This document shows, piece by piece, positions 1 through 8,305 of a stretch of DNA of 15,335 bases. How positions within the stretch are numbered: position 1 is the first letter of the stretch; the number at the start of each line of letters is the position of its first letter. The translations under genes were made by a program, and so were the position numbers. The DNA is from an uncultured Methylobacter sp. (lineage in GTDB: Bacteria; Pseudomonadota; Gammaproteobacteria; Methylococcales; Methylomonadaceae). Under the pieces are notes generated by a model, which saw only the letters and a list, made by a program, of their open reading frames with translations, did no database searches and was not told the DNA's origin. The stretch lies in the NCBI GenBank assembly GCA_903831545.1, contig CAIKYI010000279.1:1-15335 (forward strand), given 5' to 3'.

Positions 1-37
1 TCGCATATGTCAGTAGCAAAATATAGTGCGCTTGCCG

Positions 38-103
38 AACTTCATTCTGCCACATTCATCGCCATAAAGCTGCCAGTCGTGACAGGCCGGTTTTGGCCGA
101 CTG
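38..103 (+). repeat. Dispersed hairpin repeat, copy 1
   Basis: The 33-bp head at 38-70 matches 4590-4622 at 31 of 33 positions without gaps, and matches the minus strand at 12871-12839 at 25 of 33. A hairpin follows at once: CAGTCG at 74-79 pairs with CGACTG at 98-103 around an 18-nt loop. The flanking 1-312 bases hold no convincing gene; an open frame at 7-222 has no family resemblance. REP/MITE-like nature is inferred. Confidence 0.7.
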
Positions 104-312
104 CGGTCCGCCAACTTTTGATAAGAAAGTTTGTGGAGTTGGTTTTTTGTTCAACGTTCGGTAACGACCCATCAGCGACATTGGGATATGGATTTAGGCT
201 TCCCGATACCGGTCATTGGTAAGGTAAGGTTAAATTTATGCTGTTTGCTTGGCCTAAATTCAGTGGTTCTCTTTAAGTTACAATATTTAGCTGACAATAC
301 ACCATACAACTT

Positions 313-1221
313 CTAATCTGAGCATACTCGGTTCCGTCCTCCCTCTTTTGCTCTATAAAGCGCATGGTCAGCGGCATCGTTTAGTGTCTTTGGCGAAAAG
401 TATTCCTGAATCTCGATTTGTGTAGCTACACCCACGCTAATGGTGACAACAGTCGCTGCTTCAGAATAAGTATGTGGCAAGGCGAGATGTTCTATGCCCT
501 CCCGCAAGCGTTCTGCAACTTTTAGTGCAGCTTGTTGATTAGTGTCGGGGAGAATAACCACAAATTCTTCACCACCATAACGCGCGATCAAATCACTCGG
601 GCGAACTATCATTTTGGCGAGCGCAGCAGCAACCCTTTGCAAGCAAATATCTCCAGCACCGTGACCATAATGATCGTTATATTGTTTGAAATGGTCAATG
701 TCGATCATAATCAAAGAAATTGGTGTTTTATGACGTATAGCTTGCTTCCATTCTGTTGTTAATGCTTCGTCAAAGCGACGACGATTGGGGATAAGCGTAA
801 GCGCATCAAGCAACGACATGGATTCCAGTAAGTCGGCTTGCAGCTTAAGATGAATATGGTTGCGAATACGGGCTTTGACGATAGGAATTACGAAGGGCTT
901 GGTAATATAATCAATAGCTCCCAGATTAAGCCCTTGTTCTTCATCCGCTTCGGCATTCAGGGTCGTGACAAAAATCACTGGAATTTTACGGGTGATAGTG
1001 TTTTTCTTAAGCTGCCTACAAACTTCAAAACCATCAATCTTCGGCATCATAATATCTAAAAGTATTAGATCAGGTTGCTCACGTTGCGAAATTTTTAATG
1101 CTTCCTCGCCATTATTTGCCACCTTAATCCGATATAAGGATTCTAAAGACTGTGCAAGAATTTTCACATTTAGAGGTGCGTCATCAACGATCAGTATCAT
1201 GGGTAGCTGGTTGTGTGTCAT
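313..1221 (-). CDS. Response regulator with GGDEF diguanylate cyclase output
   Basis: A 302-residue cytoplasmic protein that should make cyclic di-GMP from two GTP when its receiver is phosphorylated. The receiver spans about residues 7-122, with the acidic pair D13/D14, phospho-acceptor D56 in LLDIMMP and K108 in ITKPF. A GGDEF domain (about 135-300) follows a short helical linker; the active-site motif is RYGGEEF (GGEEF at 216-220), so catalysis looks intact. RPSD at 207-210, five residues before it, is a canonical I-site (RxxD), predicting product feedback inhibition. This is the PleD/WspR-like REC-GGDEF layout. The start codon overlaps the stop of the upstream kinase as ATGA, which implies translational coupling and that the kinase is the partner. 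No obvious terminator is seen downstream. The specific signal and the gene name are unknown. Confidence 0.93.
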   Translation of the reverse strand: MTHNQLPMILIVDDAPLNVKILAQSLESLYRIKVANNGEEALKISQREQPDLILLDIMMPKIDGFEVCRQLKKNTITRKIPVIFVTTLNAEADEEQGLNLGAIDYITKPFVIPIVKARIRNHIHLKLQADLLESMSLLDALTLIPNRRRFDEALTTEWKQAIRHKTPISLIMIDIDHFKQYNDHYGHGAGDICLQRVAAALAKMIVRPSDLIARYGGEEFVVILPDTNQQAALKVAERLREGIEHLALPHTYSEAATVVTISVGVATQIEIQEYFSPKTLNDAADHALYRAKEGGRNRVCSD

Positions 1222-4200
1222 ACAATGTCCTTAGTATTCGAAGGCGTTGCTAGCTGCTGAAGAATATTCTGTGCTTCGCCATAGCGAAGTTCATCGATTA
1301 GCTTACGTAACTGGACAAACAGGTCAAGTTGGGATGTGGATAGGTAAGAGTTAAATACGTTAAGAAAACTTTCACTAATGAAGTCATTTTCCTTAAGCAA
1401 CAACTCTAGCTCTACTATGCTGCGCTTTAATTCAAAGCTATTGCCGCTAGGAGATGGTATCGGCTCTTCCGGCTGGTCCAGTGCACAAATGGTTGACATT
1501 GTTTGGTTAAATGCAGCTCGAAATGCGCCAAACGTGGCAGTTGATGCCCCCTCTTTGAGTTCAGCTTCCAATTCCTTAGTAACGGCATGAAGTTTCACGG
1601 CGCCGACGTTACTGGATACGCCTCTAATCAGGTGAACTTTTTCTCTGGCTAAAACCCAATTCCCAGCCGAAATCATCGCTTCAATTTCATCAGGCACGTC
1701 TTTCATACTACCCCTAAAATCAAGCAGCAAGCGTGTTGCAAGTTTCTGATTATTGCCCAACATCAGCAATAGATTAGTTAAGTCGAGAGTTGGCAAATCA
1801 TTCATGCCTGATTGTTGCTCTAACAATAATTTGTCAGTAGTATTCGTTGTTGATCCAATCGGTTTTATCCAATTTATTAGTGTTGAAAAAAGTTTTTTTG
1901 GATCAATCGGTTTGGCAATAACATCATTCATTCCTATAGCCAAACATTTTTCTTGTTCCTCTTTGGTTACCCCAGCCGTCAGCGCAATAATTGGAAGCGT
2001 AGCAAAACGCACTTGGCTGCGGATCCATCTTGTTGCCTCAAAGCCACCCATCTCAGGCATGTGTATGTCCATTAACACTACATCAAATTCGCCGTTCTCA
2101 AGCAAAGTCAGTGCCTCTTTGCCATTATTGGCTATCTCGATCGTGATTCCAGACAGATTGAGAAATTCACCTACAACCCGCTGGTTGATCAAATTGTCTT
2201 CTGCAATAAGAACTCGCTTACCAATTAAAAGATTACTGGAATCGACTAACTCAGAAATGGGTTTTTCTGCTTTAACAGACGAAACACCAAAAACTAACTC
2301 GAAGCTAAAGCAGCTACCTTTGCCAGGACTGCTTGCTACTGAAATTTCACTGCCCATTAGTTGCAACAAGTTATGACTGATAGCCAAGCCGAGCCCAGTG
2401 CCACCAAAACGGCGGGTGATGGAGCCATCCACCTGACTGAACGGCTGGAATAATTTTTCACAATCCTTGTCCGACATACCGATACCCGTATCAGTAACAC
2501 AAAATAACAGCCGAACTTGTGAGTGACCTTGGTGCGAAACAGCAATGTTGAGCCTGACTGAGCCTTGCTGTGTAAACTTGATCGCATTACCCAACAGATT
2601 GACTAAAACCTGTTGCAGCCTGAGTGTATCGCCAATTAGGTAACGGGGAACATCAGGGGTACACTCTATATCGAAATCAAGGTACTTTTCTTGGGCTGGG
2701 GTAGCAAACAAGCTACTAAGATTGTCCAGAAGAACATCAAGATTGAAAGTGAGGTTATCAATGTCAATGCGTCCTGCTTCCAGTTTGGAAAAATCGAGTA
2801 TATCGTTAAGAATGCTCAGTAAACTGTTAGAGGAACTGTATATCTTTTCCAGATAGTCCCGACTTTCAACGGAAAGTTCTTTGTTCAGTGCCAGCTGCGA
2901 AAGTCCGATAATGGCATTCATCGGGGTTCGAATTTCATGTGACATGTTGGCGAGAAACTCAGATTTGGAACGTGTTAGAGATTCCGCCTGATCTTTAGCC
3001 AACAAGATAACGGCTTCGTTTTGCTTGCGCTGGGTGATGTCAAAAAATGAAACTACAGCCCCCACTGTCACCCCGTTGACGATTTGTGGATACGACCAAT
3101 ACTCCGCAGGAAAAGAAGTGCCGTCAGCACGCCATAGCGCTTCGTCGTCCACATGCACAGCGACTCCTTTTTGGAATGCCTGGAAAATTGAGCATTCTTC
3201 AATAGGAAAGAACGTTCCATCCGCGTGTTTTCCGTGAATCTGCCAATGCATGTTCTTGCCGAGCAGTTCTTCAGGATGCTTGTATCCAAGCACCTTGAGA
3301 CAAGCGGCATTGCTGAAGGTGCAGTTACCGATCATGTCTATGCCGTATATCGGTTCGGCAGCCGAATTTAGTAGGAGTTGGCATGTTTCTTCGGTTTGCT
3401 TGCGCTTGGTAATGTCCTGCGTTATACCGCGTATTAAGATGGGCTTACTTTCCTGATCATATTCAATTATCCCAGAGGATCGCAGCCAATTAATATTCCC
3501 CCCTCCTGTGACTATACGGTAATCTACGTCAAAATTCATGCTGGACTCACTATTGCGCTGTGTTGCATCAATCAATTTTTGCCGATCTTCTGAATGGACT
3601 ACGCCAATAAAATCATTCCATGTGGGCTCAATTAAGTCGGAAAATCCAAGGATCATGCTATAGTTTTTTGACGAGGATTGTTTGTTATTGATCAAATCAG
3701 CTTCCCAAGAACCAATGCCTCCACTTAACTGGCTTAGACGTAGGAATGTTTCACTTTTCTGCAATTCCTCGGTTTTTAACTTTACAAGTGCATCTAGTTC
3801 GCTATTGAGCTGTCTTAGTTGCTCTTGGGTTTCTTTGTGAAAACTGATTTCAGCTTCAAGTTTTTTATTCGCAAGCATCAAACTGGAGGGAGTAGGTATC
3901 AGTAAAGCTTTTGGAATTAACGGCCATAGCAAAATGGCTGTTATTAAGGAAGCAGTCGCAGTCAATGCTTCGGCTATGGCAGACAAGCCATAAACTGGAT
4001 TCCAAATTGTAACGACGGATAATACATGAGTGATGCCGCAGGCAGATATAAAGACACTGAATAAGGACAATATCCTACGAAAGTCAATGTCTTTGCGCTT
4101 GTAAGCAAAAGAAGCCAGAGCAATAGGAATGGAGAAATAAGATAATGCTGTGACTACATTTGATACAGTAAAGAGCCACAATATGGAAGGATTCCAAAGA

Positions 4201-4268
4201 AAACAATAACCATGAGGCATCATTCCAGTGGAATTAAATAAAAAGTCTACTGCCTGTTGATAAGCCAA
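1218..4268 (-). CDS. Hybrid sensor histidine kinase with ethylene-receptor-like membrane domain
   Basis: A 1016-residue inner-membrane phosphorelay kinase. Residues about 28-120 form three membrane helices resembling the ethylene-binding domain of ETR1 and cyanobacterial Etr1: YFSIP at 44-48 and CGITH at 77-81, with the copper-ligand Cys and His (C77, H81). Next come a coiled coil (about 130-172), two PAS/PAC domains (about 173-290 and 292-416), HisKA with H444 in MSHEIRTP, HATPase_c (N561; DTGIG at 593-597; GGTGLGL at 622-628), a receiver (D734 in LMDIHMP, K786) and HPt with H879 in VHLIRG. The tail (940-1016) is a helical bundle without an active His. The position matching ETR1 Asp25 is Asn37. 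The only start fitting the whole domain is TTG at 4268, with AGG seven bases upstream; an ATG at residue 16 would cut into the conserved PHGYCFLW region. The 3' end overlaps the diguanylate cyclase gene. Ligand binding is unproven. Confidence 0.92.
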   Translation of the reverse strand: MAYQQAVDFLFNSTGMMPHGYCFLWNPSILWLFTVSNVVTALSYFSIPIALASFAYKRKDIDFRRILSLFSVFISACGITHVLSVVTIWNPVYGLSAIAEALTATASLITAILLWPLIPKALLIPTPSSLMLANKKLEAEISFHKETQEQLRQLNSELDALVKLKTEELQKSETFLRLSQLSGGIGSWEADLINNKQSSSKNYSMILGFSDLIEPTWNDFIGVVHSEDRQKLIDATQRNSESSMNFDVDYRIVTGGGNINWLRSSGIIEYDQESKPILIRGITQDITKRKQTEETCQLLLNSAAEPIYGIDMIGNCTFSNAACLKVLGYKHPEELLGKNMHWQIHGKHADGTFFPIEECSIFQAFQKGVAVHVDDEALWRADGTSFPAEYWSYPQIVNGVTVGAVVSFFDITQRKQNEAVILLAKDQAESLTRSKSEFLANMSHEIRTPMNAIIGLSQLALNKELSVESRDYLEKIYSSSNSLLSILNDILDFSKLEAGRIDIDNLTFNLDVLLDNLSSLFATPAQEKYLDFDIECTPDVPRYLIGDTLRLQQVLVNLLGNAIKFTQQGSVRLNIAVSHQGHSQVRLLFCVTDTGIGMSDKDCEKLFQPFSQVDGSITRRFGGTGLGLAISHNLLQLMGSEISVASSPGKGSCFSFELVFGVSSVKAEKPISELVDSSNLLIGKRVLIAEDNLINQRVVGEFLNLSGITIEIANNGKEALTLLENGEFDVVLMDIHMPEMGGFEATRWIRSQVRFATLPIIALTAGVTKEEQEKCLAIGMNDVIAKPIDPKKLFSTLINWIKPIGSTTNTTDKLLLEQQSGMNDLPTLDLTNLLLMLGNNQKLATRLLLDFRGSMKDVPDEIEAMISAGNWVLAREKVHLIRGVSSNVGAVKLHAVTKELEAELKEGASTATFGAFRAAFNQTMSTICALDQPEEPIPSPSGNSFELKRSIVELELLLKENDFISESFLNVFNSYLSTSQLDLFVQLRKLIDELRYGEAQNILQQLATPSNTKDIV

Positions 4269-4589
4269 ATTCTGAACCTGAGTATGAATTCTGTACTTCT
4301 AGTAATAGTACTTAAGCCTATCATGATTTATAATCTGAACGCTGAATTTTTCGGTTTTGTTATTTTTGGAGGACTTATTTTATTTCGCTTTATTTAATAT
4401 CAGAAACCGAAAACCTGAACGTGTGGAGTATAGAAATAGTTAATAACTGACATTACAGCTTAACAGGGAGCGTAGGCCAACAAGTTGAACTTCGAATCTG
4501 AGAGGGGGATCACTTGATGATTCTCATAACATCACGCGAACACCGTCAAGGCCATGAAGAAAGCCTATGCCACAAGTAGGTATCATGCA
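4269..4589. other. Intergenic leader of the kinase operon
   Basis: No gene is supported here. It contains a perfect 10-bp inverted repeat (TTTTCGGTTT at 4348-4357 and AAACCGAAAA at 4404-4413, 46 bases apart) in an AT-rich stretch upstream of the kinase start. This could be a regulator site, or just AT-rich chance pairing. The kinase promoter should lie here on the minus strand, but no clear -35/-10 pair was found. A GGAGG at 4368-4372 on the plus strand has no start codon after it. Confidence 0.4.
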
Positions 4590-4662
4590 AACTTCATTCG
4601 GCCATATTCATCGCCATAAAGCGGACTGTCGCGACGGTCAGGTTTTGGCCGAGAACAGTCCG
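4590..4662 (+). repeat. Dispersed hairpin repeat, copy 2
   Basis: The 33-bp head at 4590-4622 matches copy 1 at all but two positions. The hairpin stem CGGACTGT (4622-4629) pairs perfectly with ACAGTCCG (4655-4662) around a 25-nt loop that contains GGTTTTGGCC, also present in copy 1. The stem sequence differs from the other copies although pairing is kept. Copies 1 and 2 have the same orientation and bracket the two-gene signalling operon. Confidence 0.75.
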
Positions 4663-4846
4663 TCAAGTTCGAAGAAAATTGAGTTAAGTTGGCCGTCAAC
4701 AGACGAATTATGACTGCAGTCCCACCCCAAAATTTGCCACCACGCCGCAACATTTCCCAGTAAGCTATGACTTTCAATGGCTTACGAGTTGCGGATTCAG
4801 GTTTAACGAATCCGAAACACTCGGGACACAATCCGCCAAGTTGCGA

Positions 4847-4983
4847 CAGTTTTTCGAGTTGGGTGGACCAAAGGGGGTAAAGGGGGTAAAGGGGGTAAAG
4901 GCGGTGTTCAATTTTACATTTCGACCACCACCTTTACCGCCTTTTCCGGCTTTAGATCGGACCGTTTGGAAAAATGTCTGCGC
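4847..4983 (+). repeat. Iteron-bearing origin-like site A
   Basis: Four tandem 9-bp units AAAGGSGGT run without gaps from 4870 to 4905 on the plus strand. Opposing units of the same consensus (AAAGGCGGT, AAAGGTGGT) lie on the minus strand within 4925-4950. The whole block resembles site B at 7991-8112 in the same orientation, including flanking TTTTTCGA and the trailing AAAATGTC. Such 9-bp iterons next to a replication primase-helicase suggest an initiator-binding site, comparable in layout to the ori/crr pair of satellite phage P4. The replication role is inferred. Confidence 0.65.
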
Positions 4984-5041
4984 GAGAAGCCGGGTTTTCG
5001 ATTCAATTGCGCTCGTGTGTGCCTTTCGAATCTTAACTAAT

Positions 5042-5077
5042 GTGGCAACTAGATAGTATCTGCTACTTAGTTGCCAC
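5042..5077. terminator. Perfect 10-bp inverted repeat after the primase gene
   Basis: GTGGCAACTA (5042-5051) pairs with TAGTTGCCAC (5068-5077) around a 16-nt loop, 8 bases past the stop of the primase-helicase gene. It has no U-tract on either side, so it is a stem-loop that may protect or end the transcript rather than a textbook terminator. The 10-mer AGATAGTATC occurs within it (5051-5060) and again at the gene's 3' end (5087-5096). Confidence 0.45.
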
Positions 5078-5084
5078 TTGTAAA

Positions 5085-7679
5085 TTAGATAGTATCGATA
5101 CCTAGAAGCTTATCAAGCCGCTCGTTATTGGCCATCTCTAGTTTTTTCTCTTCCGACATTACTGTTTTAGTAGTTAAATCTTGGGAAGCTGGATTAACCT
5201 CAATCACTTTCCAAGCTCCTCTTCCATCAGCCTCAGCTTTTTGAAGTTCGAAACCACCGACAATTCTATTTGCATTCTTTTTCAGCAACCAACCAAATTT
5301 TGAGTTATTGATGCTGCCTCGTTCTTCAATCGGGAATTCACGTATTGCATCCAGTAGATCAGTGTTGTGAGTTTGCGCACTATCAATGACCTTTCGAACC
5401 GTGGTAGCTTTAGATCCAAATATTAAGTGCCACTCCTTGAATAAAACCGACAGCTTTTCAGCATCGGGGTCGTGTGTAACTTGTTCCAGCAATGCCGTCG
5501 CAGGATCGGGGTGCCCTAACCACATTAAAGGATGACGACAATAGTCAGACCACAAACCACTATAGGTGACGATATTTTTATCATTAGATGTTGGTCTGCC
5601 CGCTGCTTGCCAGGCCAATATAATGGTGAATACCGCAGAAATATATTTTTCTCGTTGTTCACGTACTTTTTTCACCGGGAACCCTTGATAGACCATGGTC
5701 GCTGGAGTTGCCCTGCGAGGATCAATGTTAATGGTGAGTACTCTACGTAACAAATCACGCACAGGACCTACGTTATTTCCTGAACCCAGAATCAAAGTGC
5801 GCGTGCTAACTGTAGCCGTCTTACTGTAACCCAAAATGCGATCAGTAATCTTATCTGCAGTTAACATCCGTTTGATGGTACCGTGAGGAATCCAGTCAGT
5901 ATCCATGTCATCAAACTCAATCACCGCAGGGCATGTCATCAATAAGGACAACATAACTTTGGTCGCTTCCTCGGATGTGGCTGGATAGCTTACCTTGGCA
6001 TTGCCACCGGCTGCTGCGAAAGTACCTATGAGGTCACAAAGGTAAGTTTTTCCACTGCCGAACACGGGAGCTTTAATATGGTAGGCCGGTGCAAAGTCTA
6101 AAGTGGATCTGGTCGCGGCGGTGAACATCGCTGAAAGTGCTGCCGCTTTGTCAGTGTCGGCAACAAAATGGAATTCCACCAACAAATCAGTCAACACGAC
6201 CAAAGCCTCTTGCGCCATCTCCAATGTTGGATTGGCTGGAATGTTGTAAGCTTTCGAGTCGAATACGCCGAAAAGATTAGAAATGGAGTCATAACCCGTT
6301 TCGGTAACCAATTGACCGTCGATTTCCCTAAAGTAAGGTTGTCTGGTTACACCCGCCAAAGAAGGTAAGTGTTTGAAGTTTTGGGCATCATACAAAATTG
6401 AAATATGCCTCACTGGCGGATCACAACGAACCCATCCTTTAGTGCGACCGTCAAATTTTTCCCAAATGAGTGATGAAGATAATTTCCGAGTCAACGCCTC
6501 TCTAGTTATCGGCACAATGATGGAATTCCCCGTCAATGAATCGGTTTTAACAGAAACAATTAAACCTCCACTTTGATAAATATTCCCGGAATCGGCCAAT
6601 ACTTGTTCAACATTATCAACAATACGATCTATTTCACCCGCAACAAGCCGTAATATAGGCTTATGCCGAGCCTCTATATTCTGAACATTAAGAAATTCCA
6701 GTAATTCTGGAATATGATATTTTTCACGATGTGAGTGCTGACAACAAAAACCGCCTGTGGCGTATTGTTCATTGGGTTCAAAATAGGCGGTACCTGAATC
6801 AAGCGCATCAGTGTGTTCCTCCACCCAAGGACAAGTAATACCATGTTTAGCTGAACCTAGTGGTTTTTTGTAGAGACCTCTCGCTTTGAGAGCCGATATG
6901 ATGGGATTTTCGTTCGCTTTTGGTGTGAATACTTCGCTGCTATGCTGAACTGGAGTTGTGGGGTTAGCTGCAATGCTTTCGACAACAACGGTGGCTGACT
7001 CCAATTTAAGGCCCACCATTATTTCTTCGGGTGTATAACGTTTTCCAGGCTGAAACTTGCTCAACTTGCATTGAAATGGCTGACCTGAGGCATCAACATA
7101 TTTCTGTTTACCGTTAATCGCCTCGGGCAATCTTGCCCAACGACTCATAGGGCCTGTGGCACCTGGATCACTTAAATCTGCCTTAATGATGGCGTCAAGT
7201 AACTTGGTCGCTTCTTCACCGTCCACTAGGGGGTCAGAAAAAATGATGCCTGCTTGATAATTGCCGGGACTGGTTTCTACTAACCAAGAAGGTTCGAAGT
7301 CACCCAACAGTTCCAAAGGAAACTTGGTGCCCAGATCGTCCAGCATTAGGAAATGAGTGGCGGCGAAGTTTTCCTTACGAGCATTGAAAGGTTTATCAGC
7401 ATCAACGTGGAAACTTGAGCAATTAATGTAATTATTGGTATTACTCGAAAGGTCATCGACAACCGAATCAGCGCGTTTGGCAAACCAACCACCTACAGTG
7501 GGATCGTCTTTTTTGGTGCATATCGCTGGGTGAGCGTTTTCGGGAAGCTGCGTAAAAACAAGTTTGATGAATTCTGCGTTGGAAATGTTCGCAATGTCTT
7601 CAATAGTTTCGAATGTTTCTTCCAGTTGGTCGGAAGTATTATGTGATATTGATGGATTAACTGCTGTAATTGTATTCAT
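5085..7679 (-). CDS. Primase (RepB/AEP-like)-helicase replication protein
   Basis: An 864-residue multidomain protein likely to start replication of the element. Residues about 100-215 look like a RepB/archaeo-eukaryotic-type primase: LMLDDLGTK with D114/D115, ETSPGNYQ at 135-142, and RLP...N.K (R183, P185, N189, K191). A zinc-binding segment follows (C283, H289, C312/C313, H315/H317). The C-terminal half carries a P-loop NTPase: Walker A FGSGKT (GSGKT at 541-545), Walker B AVIEFDD (D590/D591), a sensor-like GSGNN (632-636) and arginines at 641, 645 and 646, as expected of a AAA+/SF3-type helicase. The start ATG at 7679 has only a weak AGAGA ribosome site. The gene runs opposite to the integrase and is bracketed by iteron sites A and B. 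A 6-bp inverted repeat (GAAATA/TATTTC, 7705-7720) just upstream could be an operator. It differs from P4 alpha, whose primase is Toprim-type. Family assignment is by motif reading only. Confidence 0.75.
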   Translation of the reverse strand: MNTITAVNPSISHNTSDQLEETFETIEDIANISNAEFIKLVFTQLPENAHPAICTKKDDPTVGGWFAKRADSVVDDLSSNTNNYINCSSFHVDADKPFNARKENFAATHFLMLDDLGTKFPLELLGDFEPSWLVETSPGNYQAGIIFSDPLVDGEEATKLLDAIIKADLSDPGATGPMSRWARLPEAINGKQKYVDASGQPFQCKLSKFQPGKRYTPEEIMVGLKLESATVVVESIAANPTTPVQHSSEVFTPKANENPIISALKARGLYKKPLGSAKHGITCPWVEEHTDALDSGTAYFEPNEQYATGGFCCQHSHREKYHIPELLEFLNVQNIEARHKPILRLVAGEIDRIVDNVEQVLADSGNIYQSGGLIVSVKTDSLTGNSIIVPITREALTRKLSSSLIWEKFDGRTKGWVRCDPPVRHISILYDAQNFKHLPSLAGVTRQPYFREIDGQLVTETGYDSISNLFGVFDSKAYNIPANPTLEMAQEALVVLTDLLVEFHFVADTDKAAALSAMFTAATRSTLDFAPAYHIKAPVFGSGKTYLCDLIGTFAAAGGNAKVSYPATSEEATKVMLSLLMTCPAVIEFDDMDTDWIPHGTIKRMLTADKITDRILGYSKTATVSTRTLILGSGNNVGPVRDLLRRVLTINIDPRRATPATMVYQGFPVKKVREQREKYISAVFTIILAWQAAGRPTSNDKNIVTYSGLWSDYCRHPLMWLGHPDPATALLEQVTHDPDAEKLSVLFKEWHLIFGSKATTVRKVIDSAQTHNTDLLDAIREFPIEERGSINNSKFGWLLKKNANRIVGGFELQKAEADGRGAWKVIEVNPASQDLTTKTVMSEEKKLEMANNERLDKLLGIDTI

Positions 7680-8305
7680 GATTTTCTCTTAAACATAAGT
7701 GCTAGAAATAGGGTTATTTCTGAAGAGGCCGCACTTGCGTTTTAAAGATAAATCATCTTTTGGATGTCACTAAGAATTAGACATGAATCATTGCGGTTAA
7801 TTAAGAGTCTCTTCACTTACCCTAGATCAACACTGAAAATCTAATTTGGTAAAAATATAGATCAAAAAAAGGGTTTGGTCAAATAATTATAAAAAATAAC
7901 AATCCAACGCATTGATTCACCCCTTTACCGACTTTTCCCAAGGCAGCTTAGAAAACTGTCGAAATTGAAATTCGAAAAAAACGAACACGACATTTTTTCG
8001 AACTGCCCCAAAAAAAGGTGGTGAAGGGGGAAAGGCGGTGCCAAACAAAAAATGCCGACTTTACCACCTTTACCGGCTTCACCGGCGCCGTTTAGTGAAA
8101 ATGTCAGCTGCTGTGGTAACCGCCATCTGAAACCTGAACTGAGTTCAAACGCCGACACCTGACCCCCAAACCACTCCGGCTCGGCATGTTTGGCGCTGCC
8201 CTATACTGACGTCACCCGGCACACCCCCGCTCCACCGGCGAGGCCCTGTAAATGCTTTGGCCTTACAATTTAAATTTAACTACCTTTCAACACTGGAGTT
8301 CCACC
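7680..8305. promoter_or_regulatory. Divergent control region with candidate origin
   Basis: This 626-bp gap separates the leftward primase gene from the rightward genes. From left it holds an inverted repeat GAAATA/TATTTC (7705-7720), a second, AAAGAT/ATCTTT (7744-7760), a very AT-rich tract (about 7835-7917), minus-strand iteron units (7920-7935) and iteron site B. An isolated TATACT at 8202-8207 may be a -10 box for the gene at 8306, but no good -35 accompanies it. The AT-rich tract beside iterons is what a replication origin with an unwinding region looks like; that role is inferred. A frame open at 7925-8158 is judged non-coding. Confidence 0.5.
7991..8112 (+). repeat. Iteron-bearing origin-like site B
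   Basis: Plus-strand units AAAGGTGGT (8014-8022), GAAGGGGG (8023-8030) and AAAGGCGGT (8031-8039) are followed by four 9-bp minus-strand units in 8054-8089 (best match AAAGGTGGT). The order, spacing and flanks match site A at 4847-4983, so the two are diverged direct repeats on either side of the primase-helicase gene. Two further units lie at 7920-7935 next to the AT-rich tract. Confidence 0.65.

Noticed and set aside
7..222. 71-codon plus-strand frame
   Set aside because: It overlaps repeat copy 1, has no recognisable protein features and no ribosome binding site.
4583..4831. 82-codon minus-strand frame (TTG start) with CPEC near its N-terminus
   Set aside because: It starts at TTG without a well-placed ribosome site. 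Its C-terminal codons (SPLYGDEYGRMKF) are simply repeat copy 2 read backwards, and upstream it runs through the iterons as PLYPLYPLY. Probably not a gene, though a decayed element gene cannot be excluded.
4870..4905. Tandem 9-bp units as a CRISPR-like or simple sequence array
   Set aside because: There are no spacers. The units are contiguous and recur in inverted form and at a second site, which fits iterons better.
7925..8158. 77-codon minus-strand frame with Gly/Lys repeats
   Set aside because: The GKGGKVG-like stretch is the iteron array translated, so the frame is better explained by site B.
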